64,000 bases of DNA from an uncultured Maribacter sp. GTDB taxonomy: Bacteria > Bacteroidota > Bacteroidia > Flavobacteriales > Flavobacteriaceae. Both the position numbers and the translations under genes were made by a program. A model generated the notes under the pieces. It made no database searches, was not told the origin of the DNA, and saw nothing but the letters and a program-made list of their open reading frames with translations. The stretch is taken from NCBI RefSeq assembly GCF_947495965.1, contig NZ_CANMBB010000001.1:709728-773727 (forward strand), given 5' to 3'. The first letter of the stretch is position 1; each line of letters begins with the position of its first letter. This document shows positions 10,500 through 20,634 of this stretch, piece after piece.

Positions 10500-10982
10500 T
10501 TACTTATTTTTCAATGTCATTTTCTCTTCTTTTTTTAATACAATAACTTCTTTAATTTTCTCATTAGGAATGGTGATAGACAAAACATAATGTGCAATTT
10601 TCCATTGACCGTTAACTTTCTTTACTATTCCAGAACCCCTGCAAATTCCCATTTGCGTTTCTAAAAGCTCATCAAACCAAGCTATGTCTTTATCTTTATT
10701 GTATACATTTCTCTCTATAGCGGTAAAACTCCATGCTTTTCCATTATCAAAATAAGGTTTACAATATTCTTTAAAATCCTTGTTTTGCCAATTCTCAGAA
10801 GCATCTGTTCCTATAAAAACAGCATCCTTGGTCATTTTTCCAAAATAAGCATCAAAATTTGCATCTGCAGCTGCTTTATGCCATTCTGTTATAACTTTAT
10901 TTATTTGTTGTTTTTCTATGGTTTGAGAAAAAGAAGTAAAAACACCTAAAAAAAATACGATAAAAAGTAGATTATTCTTCAT
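10500..10982 (-). CDS. Exported SnoaL/NTF2-like protein
   Basis: 160 aa; signal peptide then 'EWHKAAADANFDAYFGKMTKDAVFIGTDASENW' typical of nuclear-transport-factor-2-like proteins. Confidence 0.75.
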   Translation of the reverse strand: MKNNLLFIVFFLGVFTSFSQTIEKQQINKVITEWHKAAADANFDAYFGKMTKDAVFIGTDASENWQNKDFKEYCKPYFDNGKAWSFTAIERNVYNKDKDIAWFDELLETQMGICRGSGIVKKVNGQWKIAHYVLSITIPNEKIKEVIVLKKEEKMTLKNK

Positions 10983-11469
10983 CTAGAATAAGTTTATTAT
11001 TTAATGTATTATTAAGCAACACATTAAATTGATTACGCATAGCATTATATGCATTTATAAATGCTATGACAGATTCTTCTGCGTTTATTTGATATTCTAA
11101 ATCGCCTTTGGTTTTTAATAGATACGTAAGTGCTATTTTTTGTCTACTCTTTACCTGTGGTAAATTAAAATCTTCTGGGTATTTAGATTTTGCTAGTAAC
11201 TTCTGTTTTTCTATTAAATCTTCTATAATTAAAATTAAATCTTCTTTTCCTTCTACACCATAAATAGCGTCAAAACTAGAATCAAAAGCATTAAATTCTG
11301 GCCACTCACTTAAAATAGTGCCCGCTTTACCAGCTACCGTTAACTTTTTAGGCCATTTTTTTGTTTCTATTTTAACTATTTGATCCTGTGTAGAACTTAC
11401 TTCTTTTTCTTTAGTGTTACAGCTAAAAAAAGCTAAAAAAAGAGCTCCTAAAATAAATACGCTTCTCAT
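10972..11469 (-). CDS. Hypothetical lipoprotein
   Basis: Likely start at the internal ATG 11469 (MRSVFILGALFLAFFSCNTKE, lipobox FFSC); overlaps the next gene by 11 nt. Confidence 0.6.
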   Translation of the reverse strand: MRSVFILGALFLAFFSCNTKEKEVSSTQDQIVKIETKKWPKKLTVAGKAGTILSEWPEFNAFDSSFDAIYGVEGKEDLILIIEDLIEKQKLLAKSKYPEDFNLPQVKSRQKIALTYLLKTKGDLEYQINAEESVIAFINAYNAMRNQFNVLLNNTLNNKLILDEE

Positions 11470-11525
11470 ACTACGAAGGTACAAATTTTAGGAGCAGATA
11501 TAGTAATTATGCTATTATAGAAATT

Positions 11526-12914
11526 TTATTTTACAGTACTACTCGAAAATTTAAGCTTGTTTTCAATAGCAACAATCATACTATTAGCTATATCCTTTCC
11601 TGTTGCATTTTCTATACCTTCCAAACCTGGAGAAGAGTTAACTTCTAGTAATAAAGGTCCTTTATTAGACCTAATAATATCTACCCCTGCAACAGCAAGT
11701 CTTAACGCTTTTGCTGCTTTAATAGCTAGCTTTTTTTCTTCTAATGTAATTTTTACGACAGATGCTTTTCCTCCTTGATGAATATTTGCTCTAAACTCTC
11801 CTTTTTGTGCTTGTCGTTGCATAGAGGCAACTACTTTACCGTTAACCACAAAACAACGAATATCTTGCCCATTTGCTTCTTTAATAAACTCTTGGACTAA
11901 GATGTTTGTTTGTACACTTTTAAAAGCATTAATTACACTTTCTGCAGCTTTATTTGTTTCTGCTAAAACCACACCTTTACCTTGTGTGCTTTCTAGTAAC
12001 TTTATTATTAATGGCGCTCCGTTTACCATGCGTATTAAGTCTTTGGTGTCCATTGGAGATTTTGCAAACCCAGTTATTGGTATTTGTATATCGTTTTTAG
12101 AAAATAATTGAGATGCAAATAGTTTATCTCTAGACTGTGTAATTGCCTCCGCAGAATTTTGGCAATATGCCCCTAAAAAATCGAACTGACGAATAAGTGC
12201 ACAACCATAAAAAGTAACTGCAGGTTTTATTCTTGGTATTACGGCATCAAAATCATTTAAAATAGCACCTCCCCTATATCTCATTTCTGGAGATTTGGCA
12301 TCTAATTTCATATATGCCTGCTCTACATTTAAAAAAATAATTTCATGTCCTCTAGCTTCGGCAGCTTCTATAATTCTTTTATTACTATATAACTTTGGAT
12401 TACTTGCAAGTAACGCTATTTTTAATCCTGTTTTTTCTTTAAAATATGGTTTATACTTTGCATCTATTTCTTTTTCTGTAAAGTCTTGGATTAAATAGTT
12501 TTCCGCAGAATTTACCATAAACCTTTGGTTAATTGCCTCTCTACCTAAGAGCATTCTAAACTCCATAGTATCTCTGTTAGCCAATGTTAATTCTATTTCA
12601 AAAACATCTTTTCCTAAAGTAACAGCTGTTTTGATTACTAAGCGCTCTTCAGAAATACCAGAAGAACTTTTTACCATTCTACGATCTACTAATTTAGCAT
12701 CGCATTCTATACTTATGCTTCTATTTTCTTGAAGTGGGTTAATATCAAACTTAACCCATTCTTCTGCTCCTTTAGAATAAACTTTAATATTTGTGGCTTG
12801 TATAGACGAAGTTTTTGCACCAGAATCTACCCTAGCTTTTATTGCAGGAACTCCTAAATCATTAAAAACACACCATTCTTCACTACCAATAATTCCTAAA
12901 TTATTTACTGCCAT
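11526..12914 (-). CDS. RimB-like (retropepsin-type) plus RimK-like ATP-grasp fusion
   Basis: 462 aa; N-terminal 'VPAIKARVDSGAKTSSIQA...FRMLLGREAI' (ATP-dependent zinc protease/RimB-like), C-terminal 'QIPITGFAKSPMDTKDLI...PLIIKLLESTQGKGVVLAE...FVVNGKVVASMQRQA...LLLEVNSSPGLEGIE' (RimK ATP-grasp). Confidence 0.88.
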   Translation of the reverse strand: MAVNNLGIIGSEEWCVFNDLGVPAIKARVDSGAKTSSIQATNIKVYSKGAEEWVKFDINPLQENRSISIECDAKLVDRRMVKSSSGISEERLVIKTAVTLGKDVFEIELTLANRDTMEFRMLLGREAINQRFMVNSAENYLIQDFTEKEIDAKYKPYFKEKTGLKIALLASNPKLYSNKRIIEAAEARGHEIIFLNVEQAYMKLDAKSPEMRYRGGAILNDFDAVIPRIKPAVTFYGCALIRQFDFLGAYCQNSAEAITQSRDKLFASQLFSKNDIQIPITGFAKSPMDTKDLIRMVNGAPLIIKLLESTQGKGVVLAETNKAAESVINAFKSVQTNILVQEFIKEANGQDIRCFVVNGKVVASMQRQAQKGEFRANIHQGGKASVVKITLEEKKLAIKAAKALRLAVAGVDIIRSNKGPLLLEVNSSPGLEGIENATGKDIANSMIVAIENKLKFSSSTVK

Positions 12915-13129
12915 AAATTTTATTCTTAAAATAATTTATCTAAAAAACATTCTTTTAAAAGTACTCTTATTTTGTGTAGAAAAACACAAAAAATAGTGTT
13001 GCATTTTTTTGGCAAATGAAAACAAAAAAAAGGAAATTCAATACTATTAATTAAAAAAAGGAAATAATATAATCTTCTCTTAACAAAAATGAATGCTATG
13101 CTCAACAAGCATCTTATTCTTATATAAAA

Positions 13130-13151
13130 AAAGCTGCATAAATGCAGCTTT
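13130..13151 (-). terminator. Intrinsic terminator (minus-strand operon end)
   Basis: AAAGCTGCAT-AA-ATGCAGCTTT; T run is on the minus strand. Confidence 0.7.
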
Positions 13152-13173
13152 AATAAACTTAAAAATGGTGGGA

Positions 13174-13260
13174 TTAAAATTCTGAATGTTTTTTTATTTC
13201 AGACAACATAGTTTTTCGAAACTCTTCTATCTGAGAATCTGATTATATTTCGTAATCCAT
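13174..13260 (-). pseudogene. Possible remnant of a small gene with an in-frame stop
   Basis: Minus strand reads MDYEI*SDSQIEEFRKTMLSEIKKHSEF*, directly followed by the 13130-13151 terminator. Confidence 0.3.
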
Positions 13261-13335
13261 AAAAAATAAACCTTCTATTTCTTATGAAAGAAATATTAGA
13301 AATATACAACACGCTAAATTGTGCTCTAAGTACAT

Positions 13336-14055
13336 TTATTCATTAATCAAAATATTTCTTAATAACTCATCAACTTCATTTATACCTAATCCAACCTTCA
13401 TATCTGGATGATATAAAAGTCTTATTAATTCTTTATCAATAATTGAATATTCTGTTGCAAAACCACCATTACTAAATGTCTCATAGAATATGCTATATAA
13501 ATATCTTGGCGAATCTTTTCCTAGCCCCAATGTTTGTGTAATTTCTTCTAAAATTAAACTCTTTTGTTGCGTTAAATTTGGGCGATTTATATCGATGAAG
13601 ATTCTTCCTTTATTTATAATATTATTATCATCCCAACAAACATTAAAAAGTGCAAAATTTGACCTTATTTGACCTTCAGCATCTGGAAATTTTTCAATAA
13701 ATTCTGATGCAGAGCCAAAGAACATATAACAATTAGCAAGGTCAGGTTTGTTTACAATCTCTATTAAAAAGCCGTCTGTTGCGAGCTCGTTTATATCACT
13801 TACAGTTTGTTCTACTTTATTAATTAATGAAGACGAAGGAATTCCATCTAAAAAAATCTTCATTGGAGCATTCCATTTACGAGTAATATTAGAAGCATTA
13901 CCCATTTCAAAACCTAATGCTATTTCTTTAAAATAATTAATCGTAAGGAGTTCTTGCTTATCTAACTGTAATTCAAGCAGCATCTCATCATTGTTTTTAG
14001 AGCATGATAAGACTAAAATCAATAAAGCAAATAATCCTGAAAATTTATTATACAT
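13336..14055 (-). CDS. DUF2927-like lipoprotein
   Basis: Likely start at the ATG at 14055 (MYNKFSGLFALLILVLSCSKNN lipobox); 'LEEITQTLGLGKDSPRYLYSIFYE' resembles the DUF2927 core motif. Confidence 0.65.
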   Translation of the reverse strand: MYNKFSGLFALLILVLSCSKNNDEMLLELQLDKQELLTINYFKEIALGFEMGNASNITRKWNAPMKIFLDGIPSSSLINKVEQTVSDINELATDGFLIEIVNKPDLANCYMFFGSASEFIEKFPDAEGQIRSNFALFNVCWDDNNIINKGRIFIDINRPNLTQQKSLILEEITQTLGLGKDSPRYLYSIFYETFSNGGFATEYSIIDKELIRLLYHPDMKVGLGINEVDELLRNILINE

Positions 14056-14095
14056 GCATGCAATTATATTTTTATTCTTTTTGTATAACACAATT

Positions 14096-17000
14096 TTACT
14101 TTTTCTTAACTATTTCAACAAAATCATTATTTCTTACAGCAATAATATATTGCTGCTCATTTACTTTTATACTATTCATATCTTTTACATCACCAGGAAC
14201 AAAGAAACCTGTTTCGTGAGCATTTAAAACTTGGAATTCTCCTTTTCCGTTACCTTTAAGAAACTGCCCGTAACCAGCATCATTTCTTGGTGTTTCTACT
14301 TCAGAAACAAATAAATTACCTGCTATTAAGGCATCTAAAAAACCATCTTTATCATAATCATCCACCAAAATTTGATTAATGCTAGAAACTTGGGCTTCTC
14401 TTGGAAGTTCATGTATTATAAATTTATTGTCCTTATTTTCTAGATAAATACTAGCAAATGATTTTACTTGGTAATGCAAAGAAGATGCTAATGACTTTTC
14501 TGAGTATACATCTACTAGAGTGGCATTAGAAAAACTCTCATAATTCTGAAATTTCTTTTTAATACCTGGTATTTGTTGCGAAGAGCATTCGCGCCCTCTT
14601 ACTGGATATTTTTTTCCTTCGTTATAATAACTTAATACAATGTCTTCTTTGTTGTCCTTATCAAAATCATTTACATAAATATCAAAGGTCTCTTCATTTG
14701 TTGCTTTATACTTATAGTTTAAACCATTATTACCTACTATATAATCCATATCACCATCTCCATCAAAATCTCCTTCTTTAATACTCCACCACCAACCTGT
14801 AGTATCTTTTGTTAAACCTAAATCTTCTGATACTTCTAAAAAACCAGTTTGTGTATTTTTAAAAACACGAATAGACATCCATTCTCCTACTAATATTATA
14901 TCTAACCAACTATCGTTATTATAATCTGTAATAACAGCACTGGTAGCCATTCCCAAATTTTTAAATTTGTCTGTTATATTTTCTGGAAAAAAATTAAACT
15001 TAACCCCTTGCTTATCACTTGTGTTTTTAAGTACATATGTATTTGCCGGACTTGGGTATTTTCCTGGTATTTGTCTTCCTAACACTAATAAATCTTGTTT
15101 ACCATCTTTATCAAAATCTGCTGTATATACTTTTGATGAGCTTGTAATCATTTTAGGTAATGTACCTTCGGTTGCTTTTGTAAATTCTCCTTTACCATTA
15201 TTTATATACAACCTATCTTGCAACATTTTAGAAGTTGGTGAAAATTCATAACCGCCACTCGTAACATATAAATCATTATCTCCATCACTATCGGCATCAA
15301 AAATTAATGCCCCAACATCTTCACTTAACTTGTCTTCATTAAATACTTGTGTTTCTTGTTTTATAAAGCCCTCTTTATTTTGATAAAAAAGTGCACCAAC
15401 TTTACCAAAAGACCCACCAACAAAATAATCTTCTAGACTATCGTTATTTAAATCTCCTACTGCTAATGCAGGTCCAAAACTTGACATTTTATGCGGTAAG
15501 AGTACCTGATACTTAAAATCATCAAACATATTTTCTTCATGAGTATACCTAGGAAAGGTACTCGTTGTATCTGTTACAAATAATTTTTCTTTTTCTACTA
15601 TAGTGCTTTTTTCTTGCGTAGCGTTTACATATTTTAATTTAAGGTTTTGATTAGCCTTAACATTTTTTAGCGTTTGGACCTTACCATCTGTCCAAATAAC
15701 TTTTAGCTCTTCTACAATATTCTCTTTACCTAATCCAAAATGTAGTTCAGGAGCTACTGAAGATTGAAAACCTCTAGTTAATGTTAATTCTTGCATTTGC
15801 GTCTTATTTGCTGTCTTTACAAATACTCTATTTCCTAAACCAAATTTATTACCGTCTATACCATTAAAAGTTATTTTTAAATAATTGGTGTTTTGTGCGC
15901 TAGAATTCTCAAATACAGAGGCATAATCATCTATATTATTAGTAATAAGTTCTAAATCGCCATCATTATCTAAATCTGCATAAGATACCCCATTAGAAAA
16001 GCCTTTATAAGAAATTCCCCAGCGTTCATTTACCTGTTCAAAATCTAGATTTCCTTTATTTCTATACATAAAGTTGTCTATTTTTTCGGATGGTATTTTT
16101 AAACTTAATTCTAATTTACTTGCAGCATCAATATTTGTGTTTTTTATTTTTGTAAAGTAATCTCTATTATTTACTTCTCTACGCGTACCGTTTGTTACAA
16201 ATAAATCTTTAAGGCCATCATTATCAAAATCTGCAAATAAAGGCCCCCAACTCCAATCTGTAGAAGATGTTCCTGTTATTCTAGACACGTCTGAGAAGTA
16301 TGGGTTTCCGTTTTTAAAAACACCAGAATTTACCTGAAAACAATTTTGCATATACTGATAATGAAAGCCTGCGTTAACAACATCCCAAAAAAGTGTTGGG
16401 TTCATACTAGCCATATTTGCTTTTTGGCGCCTATTATTATTCGCATCCATGTCTACCTGGAAAATATCTAGATATCCATCATTATTAAAATCTGCAATAT
16501 CTACACCCATTCCATAAAAAGCGGTATGCGCTGTACTTTCTTTTACTACTTCTTTAAAAGTACCGTCTTGGTTATTAATGTACATGTAATCTGGCGAACT
16601 AAAATCATTAGACACATATAAATCTGGCCAGGAGTCGTTATTTATATCGCCTACGGTAGCACTTAGTGAGAGTCCAAAACTCTTTAATTTTGCTTCATTG
16701 GTAACATTAGAATACGTATTATTATCATTTCTATATAAATGGTCTGTTTCTACTTCACTAACATTTGCCATTTTATGAGTATACACAAAGGTTGGTGCAT
16801 TAAAAGGTGTTTCTGGATAATTGGCTACATATACATCTAAATCGCCATCTTTATCGTAATCAAAAAAAGTAGCTTGCACGCTATTACCAATATCTGCTAA
16901 GCCGTATTCTTTTGCTTTTTCTGTAAAAGTACCATCTTGGTTATTAATGAATAACTGGTTTTCTTTAGGATTAAATTTACCTGCTACAGAACAATAGATA

Positions 17001-17401
17001 TCTAAAAAGCCATCATTATTAACATCTGCCATAGTAACTCCTGTGTACCATCTACTATCACCAGCTACCCCTGCCTCTTTAGTTATATCTTTAAATTCTA
17101 GGTTTCCTTTATTTACATATAATTTGTTTGCAACTTGGTTGCCTGTAAAATAAATATCTTGTAAACCATCATTATTAATATCGCCAACAGCAACACCACC
17201 TCCCATATACAAATAGGAGTATGTAAAGTAATTTAAAGAATCATTTTCTACAAGGGTGTTTTTAAAATTTATATTAGATTTTGTATGATTTAGGCTAGCG
17301 AATATTTTAGCACTCTTTACCTCTTCTTTTGTTGTACAATTTAAGAACTGCAACAAAAAAATACTGTAACATAGGGTTTTTAATAGTATTCTCTTCATCA
17401 T
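14096..17401 (-). CDS. FG-GAP/VCBS-repeat, ASPIC/UnbV-type (CRTAC1-like) lipoprotein
   Basis: 1101 aa; repeated Ca-binding-type 'VAVGDINNDGLQDIYFTGN', 'ADVNNDGFLDIYC', 'DFDKDGKQDLLVLG'; ASPIC-like 'LTRGFQSSVAPELHFGLG...VIWTDGKVQTL'; lipobox 'LLQFLNC'. Confidence 0.88.
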   Translation of the reverse strand: MMKRILLKTLCYSIFLLQFLNCTTKEEVKSAKIFASLNHTKSNINFKNTLVENDSLNYFTYSYLYMGGGVAVGDINNDGLQDIYFTGNQVANKLYVNKGNLEFKDITKEAGVAGDSRWYTGVTMADVNNDGFLDIYCSVAGKFNPKENQLFINNQDGTFTEKAKEYGLADIGNSVQATFFDYDKDGDLDVYVANYPETPFNAPTFVYTHKMANVSEVETDHLYRNDNNTYSNVTNEAKLKSFGLSLSATVGDINNDSWPDLYVSNDFSSPDYMYINNQDGTFKEVVKESTAHTAFYGMGVDIADFNNDGYLDIFQVDMDANNNRRQKANMASMNPTLFWDVVNAGFHYQYMQNCFQVNSGVFKNGNPYFSDVSRITGTSSTDWSWGPLFADFDNDGLKDLFVTNGTRREVNNRDYFTKIKNTNIDAASKLELSLKIPSEKIDNFMYRNKGNLDFEQVNERWGISYKGFSNGVSYADLDNDGDLELITNNIDDYASVFENSSAQNTNYLKITFNGIDGNKFGLGNRVFVKTANKTQMQELTLTRGFQSSVAPELHFGLGKENIVEELKVIWTDGKVQTLKNVKANQNLKLKYVNATQEKSTIVEKEKLFVTDTTSTFPRYTHEENMFDDFKYQVLLPHKMSSFGPALAVGDLNNDSLEDYFVGGSFGKVGALFYQNKEGFIKQETQVFNEDKLSEDVGALIFDADSDGDNDLYVTSGGYEFSPTSKMLQDRLYINNGKGEFTKATEGTLPKMITSSSKVYTADFDKDGKQDLLVLGRQIPGKYPSPANTYVLKNTSDKQGVKFNFFPENITDKFKNLGMATSAVITDYNNDSWLDIILVGEWMSIRVFKNTQTGFLEVSEDLGLTKDTTGWWWSIKEGDFDGDGDMDYIVGNNGLNYKYKATNEETFDIYVNDFDKDNKEDIVLSYYNEGKKYPVRGRECSSQQIPGIKKKFQNYESFSNATLVDVYSEKSLASSLHYQVKSFASIYLENKDNKFIIHELPREAQVSSINQILVDDYDKDGFLDALIAGNLFVSEVETPRNDAGYGQFLKGNGKGEFQVLNAHETGFFVPGDVKDMNSIKVNEQQYIIAVRNNDFVEIVKKK

Positions 17402-17422
17402 TACCTAAATATATCAAGAAAA

Positions 17423-19084
17423 TTAAATCTTTGCTGCTTTCATAGCATGCGTTTCTATTTCTTTAGCTAATATGGCAGCATATTCTTGTATTTTGTCTTC
17501 ATTTAAATTAAAAATAGTTTTAAACTCTGCTAAAATTACAGTTTGGTATTTTTGTAAACTATCAATATCAAAATATAGCCTTCCGGTTCTTCTAATAAAG
17601 AAATCCATTGGTGTTACTACCATTTCATTTTCTATACAAAAGTCTAATTCTGCTAAAATTAAATTTTCAAACGCATTTTCTCCTTTTTTTGTTTTAAAAA
17701 TAGTTAGTATTTGCTCTGATTGCTTCCCATAAGTTGTAGTTAAATACCACGCAGTATAAGAATCTAAACCTAATTTCTCTACATCTTTTGTAAGAGTCTT
17801 TATATATTTTTTTACTTCTTTATACTTTTTCCACGGCCCACCGATTAAAGGTATTTTATCTGTAAATACATCTTTGTAATCTACTTGAGTTTCTTTTTCT
17901 AGTTTTTTTTGAACTTTATCCACAACTCTTTCTGCCATTTTTCTATAGCCAGTAAGTTTACCGCCAGCCATACTAATTAGACCCGTATCTGAAATAAATA
18001 TCTCGTCTTTTCTAGAAAGTTCTGAAGGAGATTTACCTTCTTCATGAATTAAAGGTCGTAAGCCTGCCCAAGAAGATGCAATATCTTTACGTTCTAAATT
18101 TACAGCAGGAAACATGTTATTTATAGCATGTAATAAATAATCCGCATCTTCTTCCGTTGCTCTTACCTCATTTTTATCTAGGGTATAATTGGTATCTGTG
18201 GTACCTGCATATGTAATTTTTCCTCTTGGAATAGCAAACATCATACGACCATCTGGAATATCAAAATACACAGATTGTTTTAAAGGTAATTTATCTTTTG
18301 GAAATACTAAATGCACCCCTTTTGTAAGATGTAATTGTTTGCCTTTTTTAGAATGATTTACCTCTCTAAGCTCATCTACCCATGGACCAGCTGCATTTAT
18401 TACATACTTTGTTTTTATAGTATACTCCTCTCCGTTCAATTCGTCTTTAACTTTTACCCCTTTAATTTGTTCATTTGCATATATAAAATCTTGTACTTTT
18501 GCATAATTTAAAGGTGTACCACCGTAGTTAATTGCTGTTTTTATATTTTCTAAAGTTAACCTTGCATCATCTGTTCTATACTCCGCATAATACCCAGAAC
18601 CTTTTAATATTTTTTCTGGTAATAAAGGTTCTAATTCTAAGGTTTCTTCCTTATTCATCATCTTACGCTTATCATCGCCTTCTACATTGGCTAAAATGTC
18701 ATAAACCTTTAAACCAATAGAAGTCATCCACTCCCCATAAGAGCCATTTTCTATTAAAGGAAGTAACATTTTTTCTGGAATAACTAAGTGTGGCGCCAAT
18801 TTATGAACAATAGCACGCTCTGTACCCACTTCTTTAACTAAAGAAAGTTCAAATTGCTTTAAATATCGTAGTCCGCCATGAATAAGTTTTGACGATTTAC
18901 TACTAGTTCCTGAAGCAAAATCTCCTTTTTCTAGCAAAGCAACTTTCATTCCTCTAGAAGAAGCATCTAAAAGAATTCCTGCTCCTGTTATTCCTCCTCC
19001 TATTACAACTAGATCGTATTCCTCTTCTTTAAGTTTCGATATTATTTTATCTCTATTAAGACTTGTAAATTTTATATTTTTCAT
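17423..19084 (-). CDS. glpD: Glycerol-3-phosphate dehydrogenase (FAD-dependent)
   Basis: 553 aa; 'YDLVVIGGGITGAGILLDASSRGMKVALLEKGDFASGTSSKSSKLIHGGLRYL', 'AGTTDTNY', 'SSWAGLRPLI'. Confidence 0.95.
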   Translation of the reverse strand: MKNIKFTSLNRDKIISKLKEEEYDLVVIGGGITGAGILLDASSRGMKVALLEKGDFASGTSSKSSKLIHGGLRYLKQFELSLVKEVGTERAIVHKLAPHLVIPEKMLLPLIENGSYGEWMTSIGLKVYDILANVEGDDKRKMMNKEETLELEPLLPEKILKGSGYYAEYRTDDARLTLENIKTAINYGGTPLNYAKVQDFIYANEQIKGVKVKDELNGEEYTIKTKYVINAAGPWVDELREVNHSKKGKQLHLTKGVHLVFPKDKLPLKQSVYFDIPDGRMMFAIPRGKITYAGTTDTNYTLDKNEVRATEEDADYLLHAINNMFPAVNLERKDIASSWAGLRPLIHEEGKSPSELSRKDEIFISDTGLISMAGGKLTGYRKMAERVVDKVQKKLEKETQVDYKDVFTDKIPLIGGPWKKYKEVKKYIKTLTKDVEKLGLDSYTAWYLTTTYGKQSEQILTIFKTKKGENAFENLILAELDFCIENEMVVTPMDFFIRRTGRLYFDIDSLQKYQTVILAEFKTIFNLNEDKIQEYAAILAKEIETHAMKAAKI

Positions 19085-19128
19085 ACCTGTAGAACTTATC
19101 TTTTTAAATTATTAGATAAGCTGTTTTT

Positions 19129-20616
19129 TTAATTAGTATCCCATTTCATTGTACGTTTTACAGCTTTTCTCCAGCCTTTGTACATTTTTTTTCTTTGTGT
19201 TTTTGTAAATACAGGCTCAAAAATTTGATCTATAGTTTTACTTTCCAAAACATCTTCTTGTGTCCATAAACCTATTGTTATTCCTGCCATATAAGCTGCA
19301 CCTAAAGCAGTAGATTCTATAGACTTTGGCCTTACAACCTCTTTATTTAATAAGTTAGATTGAAACTGCATTAAATAATTATTTGCTGCAGCACCTCCAT
19401 CTACTTTTAGCCTTTTTAATTTAAAGCCAGCATCGGCCTGCATAGCATCTAAAATATCTCTAGTTTGGTAGGCTAAGCTATCTAATGTAGCTTTTGTAAT
19501 GTGTCTAGAACCAGTATCTCTTGTTAATCCAAAAATGGCTCCTTTAGCATACATATCCCAATAAGGGGCTCCTAATCCTGCAAAAGCAGGTACTACATAT
19601 ACAGGATTTTCTTCTTCTAAATCCTCTGCTATTTGTTGCGTTTCTTGAGCAGATTTTATTAACTTCATTTCGTCCCTAAGCCATTGTACTGCAGCTCCTG
19701 CAATAAAAATACTACCTTCTAAAGCATAGGTTACTTTACCATCTAATCCCCATGCAATTGTAGTAAGCAGTCCATTATTAGAATACTGCGGTTTTTTCCC
19801 TGTATTCATTAATAAAAAACAACCTGTGCCATATGTATTTTTAGCTTCTCCTTTTTTTAAACATGCCTGCCCAAATAAAGCCGCTTGCTGATCCCCTAAG
19901 ACACTTGCTATAGGAATTTTAGTTCCTTTAATTTCATATTCTCCAAAAATACTAGAAGAAGGTTTTACTTCTGGAAGCATACTTTTAGGAATTTGTAACT
20001 CCTCTAAGAGGTTCGCATCCCAAGAAAGCGTATTTATATTATACAATAAAGTTCTAGAGGCATTAGTATAATCTGTTACATGCTGCTCACCATTAGTTAA
20101 ATTCCAAATTAACCAAGAATCTACTGTGCCAAAACGTAATTTTCCTTCTTGTGATTTTTCTTTTGCACCTTCTACATTTTCTAAAATCCATTTAATTTTA
20201 GTTCCAGAAAAATAAGAATCTACCACTAAGCCTGTATTTTCTCTTATATATTTTGTGAGTCCTTTTTCTTTTAAAGTCTCGCAATAATCACTAGTCCTTT
20301 TATCTTGCCAAACTATAGCATTATACAATGGTTCCCCTGTATCTGCATCCCAAACAATAGTTGTTTCTCTTTGGTTAGTAATTCCTATTGCTTTTATATA
20401 CTCTAAACAAATTTTGGTGTTCTCTAATAATGTATGAAAAACACGCAATTGGGATTCTAGTATTTGTTTAGGGTCATGCTCTACCCAACCAGATTTAGGA
20501 TAAATTTGTTCAAATTCTTCTTGCTCTATTTGTATAATTTGTCCTTTCTTATCTATCAATAAGGCTCTGGAACTTGTTGTTCCTTGGTCTAATGAAATGA
20601 TATAAGAATTTTCCAT
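19129..20616 (-). CDS. glpK: Glycerol kinase
   Basis: 495 aa; '[21 protein letters not shown]', 'WVEHDPKQI', '[13 protein letters not shown]', '[15 protein letters not shown]', '[16 protein letters not shown]'. Confidence 0.96.
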   Translation of the reverse strand: MENSYIISLDQGTTSSRALLIDKKGQIIQIEQEEFEQIYPKSGWVEHDPKQILESQLRVFHTLLENTKICLEYIKAIGITNQRETTIVWDADTGEPLYNAIVWQDKRTSDYCETLKEKGLTKYIRENTGLVVDSYFSGTKIKWILENVEGAKEKSQEGKLRFGTVDSWLIWNLTNGEQHVTDYTNASRTLLYNINTLSWDANLLEELQIPKSMLPEVKPSSSIFGEYEIKGTKIPIASVLGDQQAALFGQACLKKGEAKNTYGTGCFLLMNTGKKPQYSNNGLLTTIAWGLDGKVTYALEGSIFIAGAAVQWLRDEMKLIKSAQETQQIAEDLEEENPVYVVPAFAGLGAPYWDMYAKGAIFGLTRDTGSRHITKATLDSLAYQTRDILDAMQADAGFKLKRLKVDGGAAANNYLMQFQSNLLNKEVVRPKSIESTALGAAYMAGITIGLWTQEDVLESKTIDQIFEPVFTKTQRKKMYKGWRKAVKRTMKWDTN

Positions 20617-20634
20617 AATTAAATTAATATGAGA

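Noticed and set aside
11557-13108. ORFs 11557, 11902, 12295, 12793 (+) and 12926..13108 (-)
   Set aside because: Antisense to the RimB-RimK gene, or a low-complexity AT-rich intergenic reading frame.
13490-15251. Plus-strand ORFs 13490, 13748, 13991, 14004 and 14967
   Set aside because: Antisense to the DUF2927 and FG-GAP genes; two of them overlap in different frames over the same AT-rich stretch.
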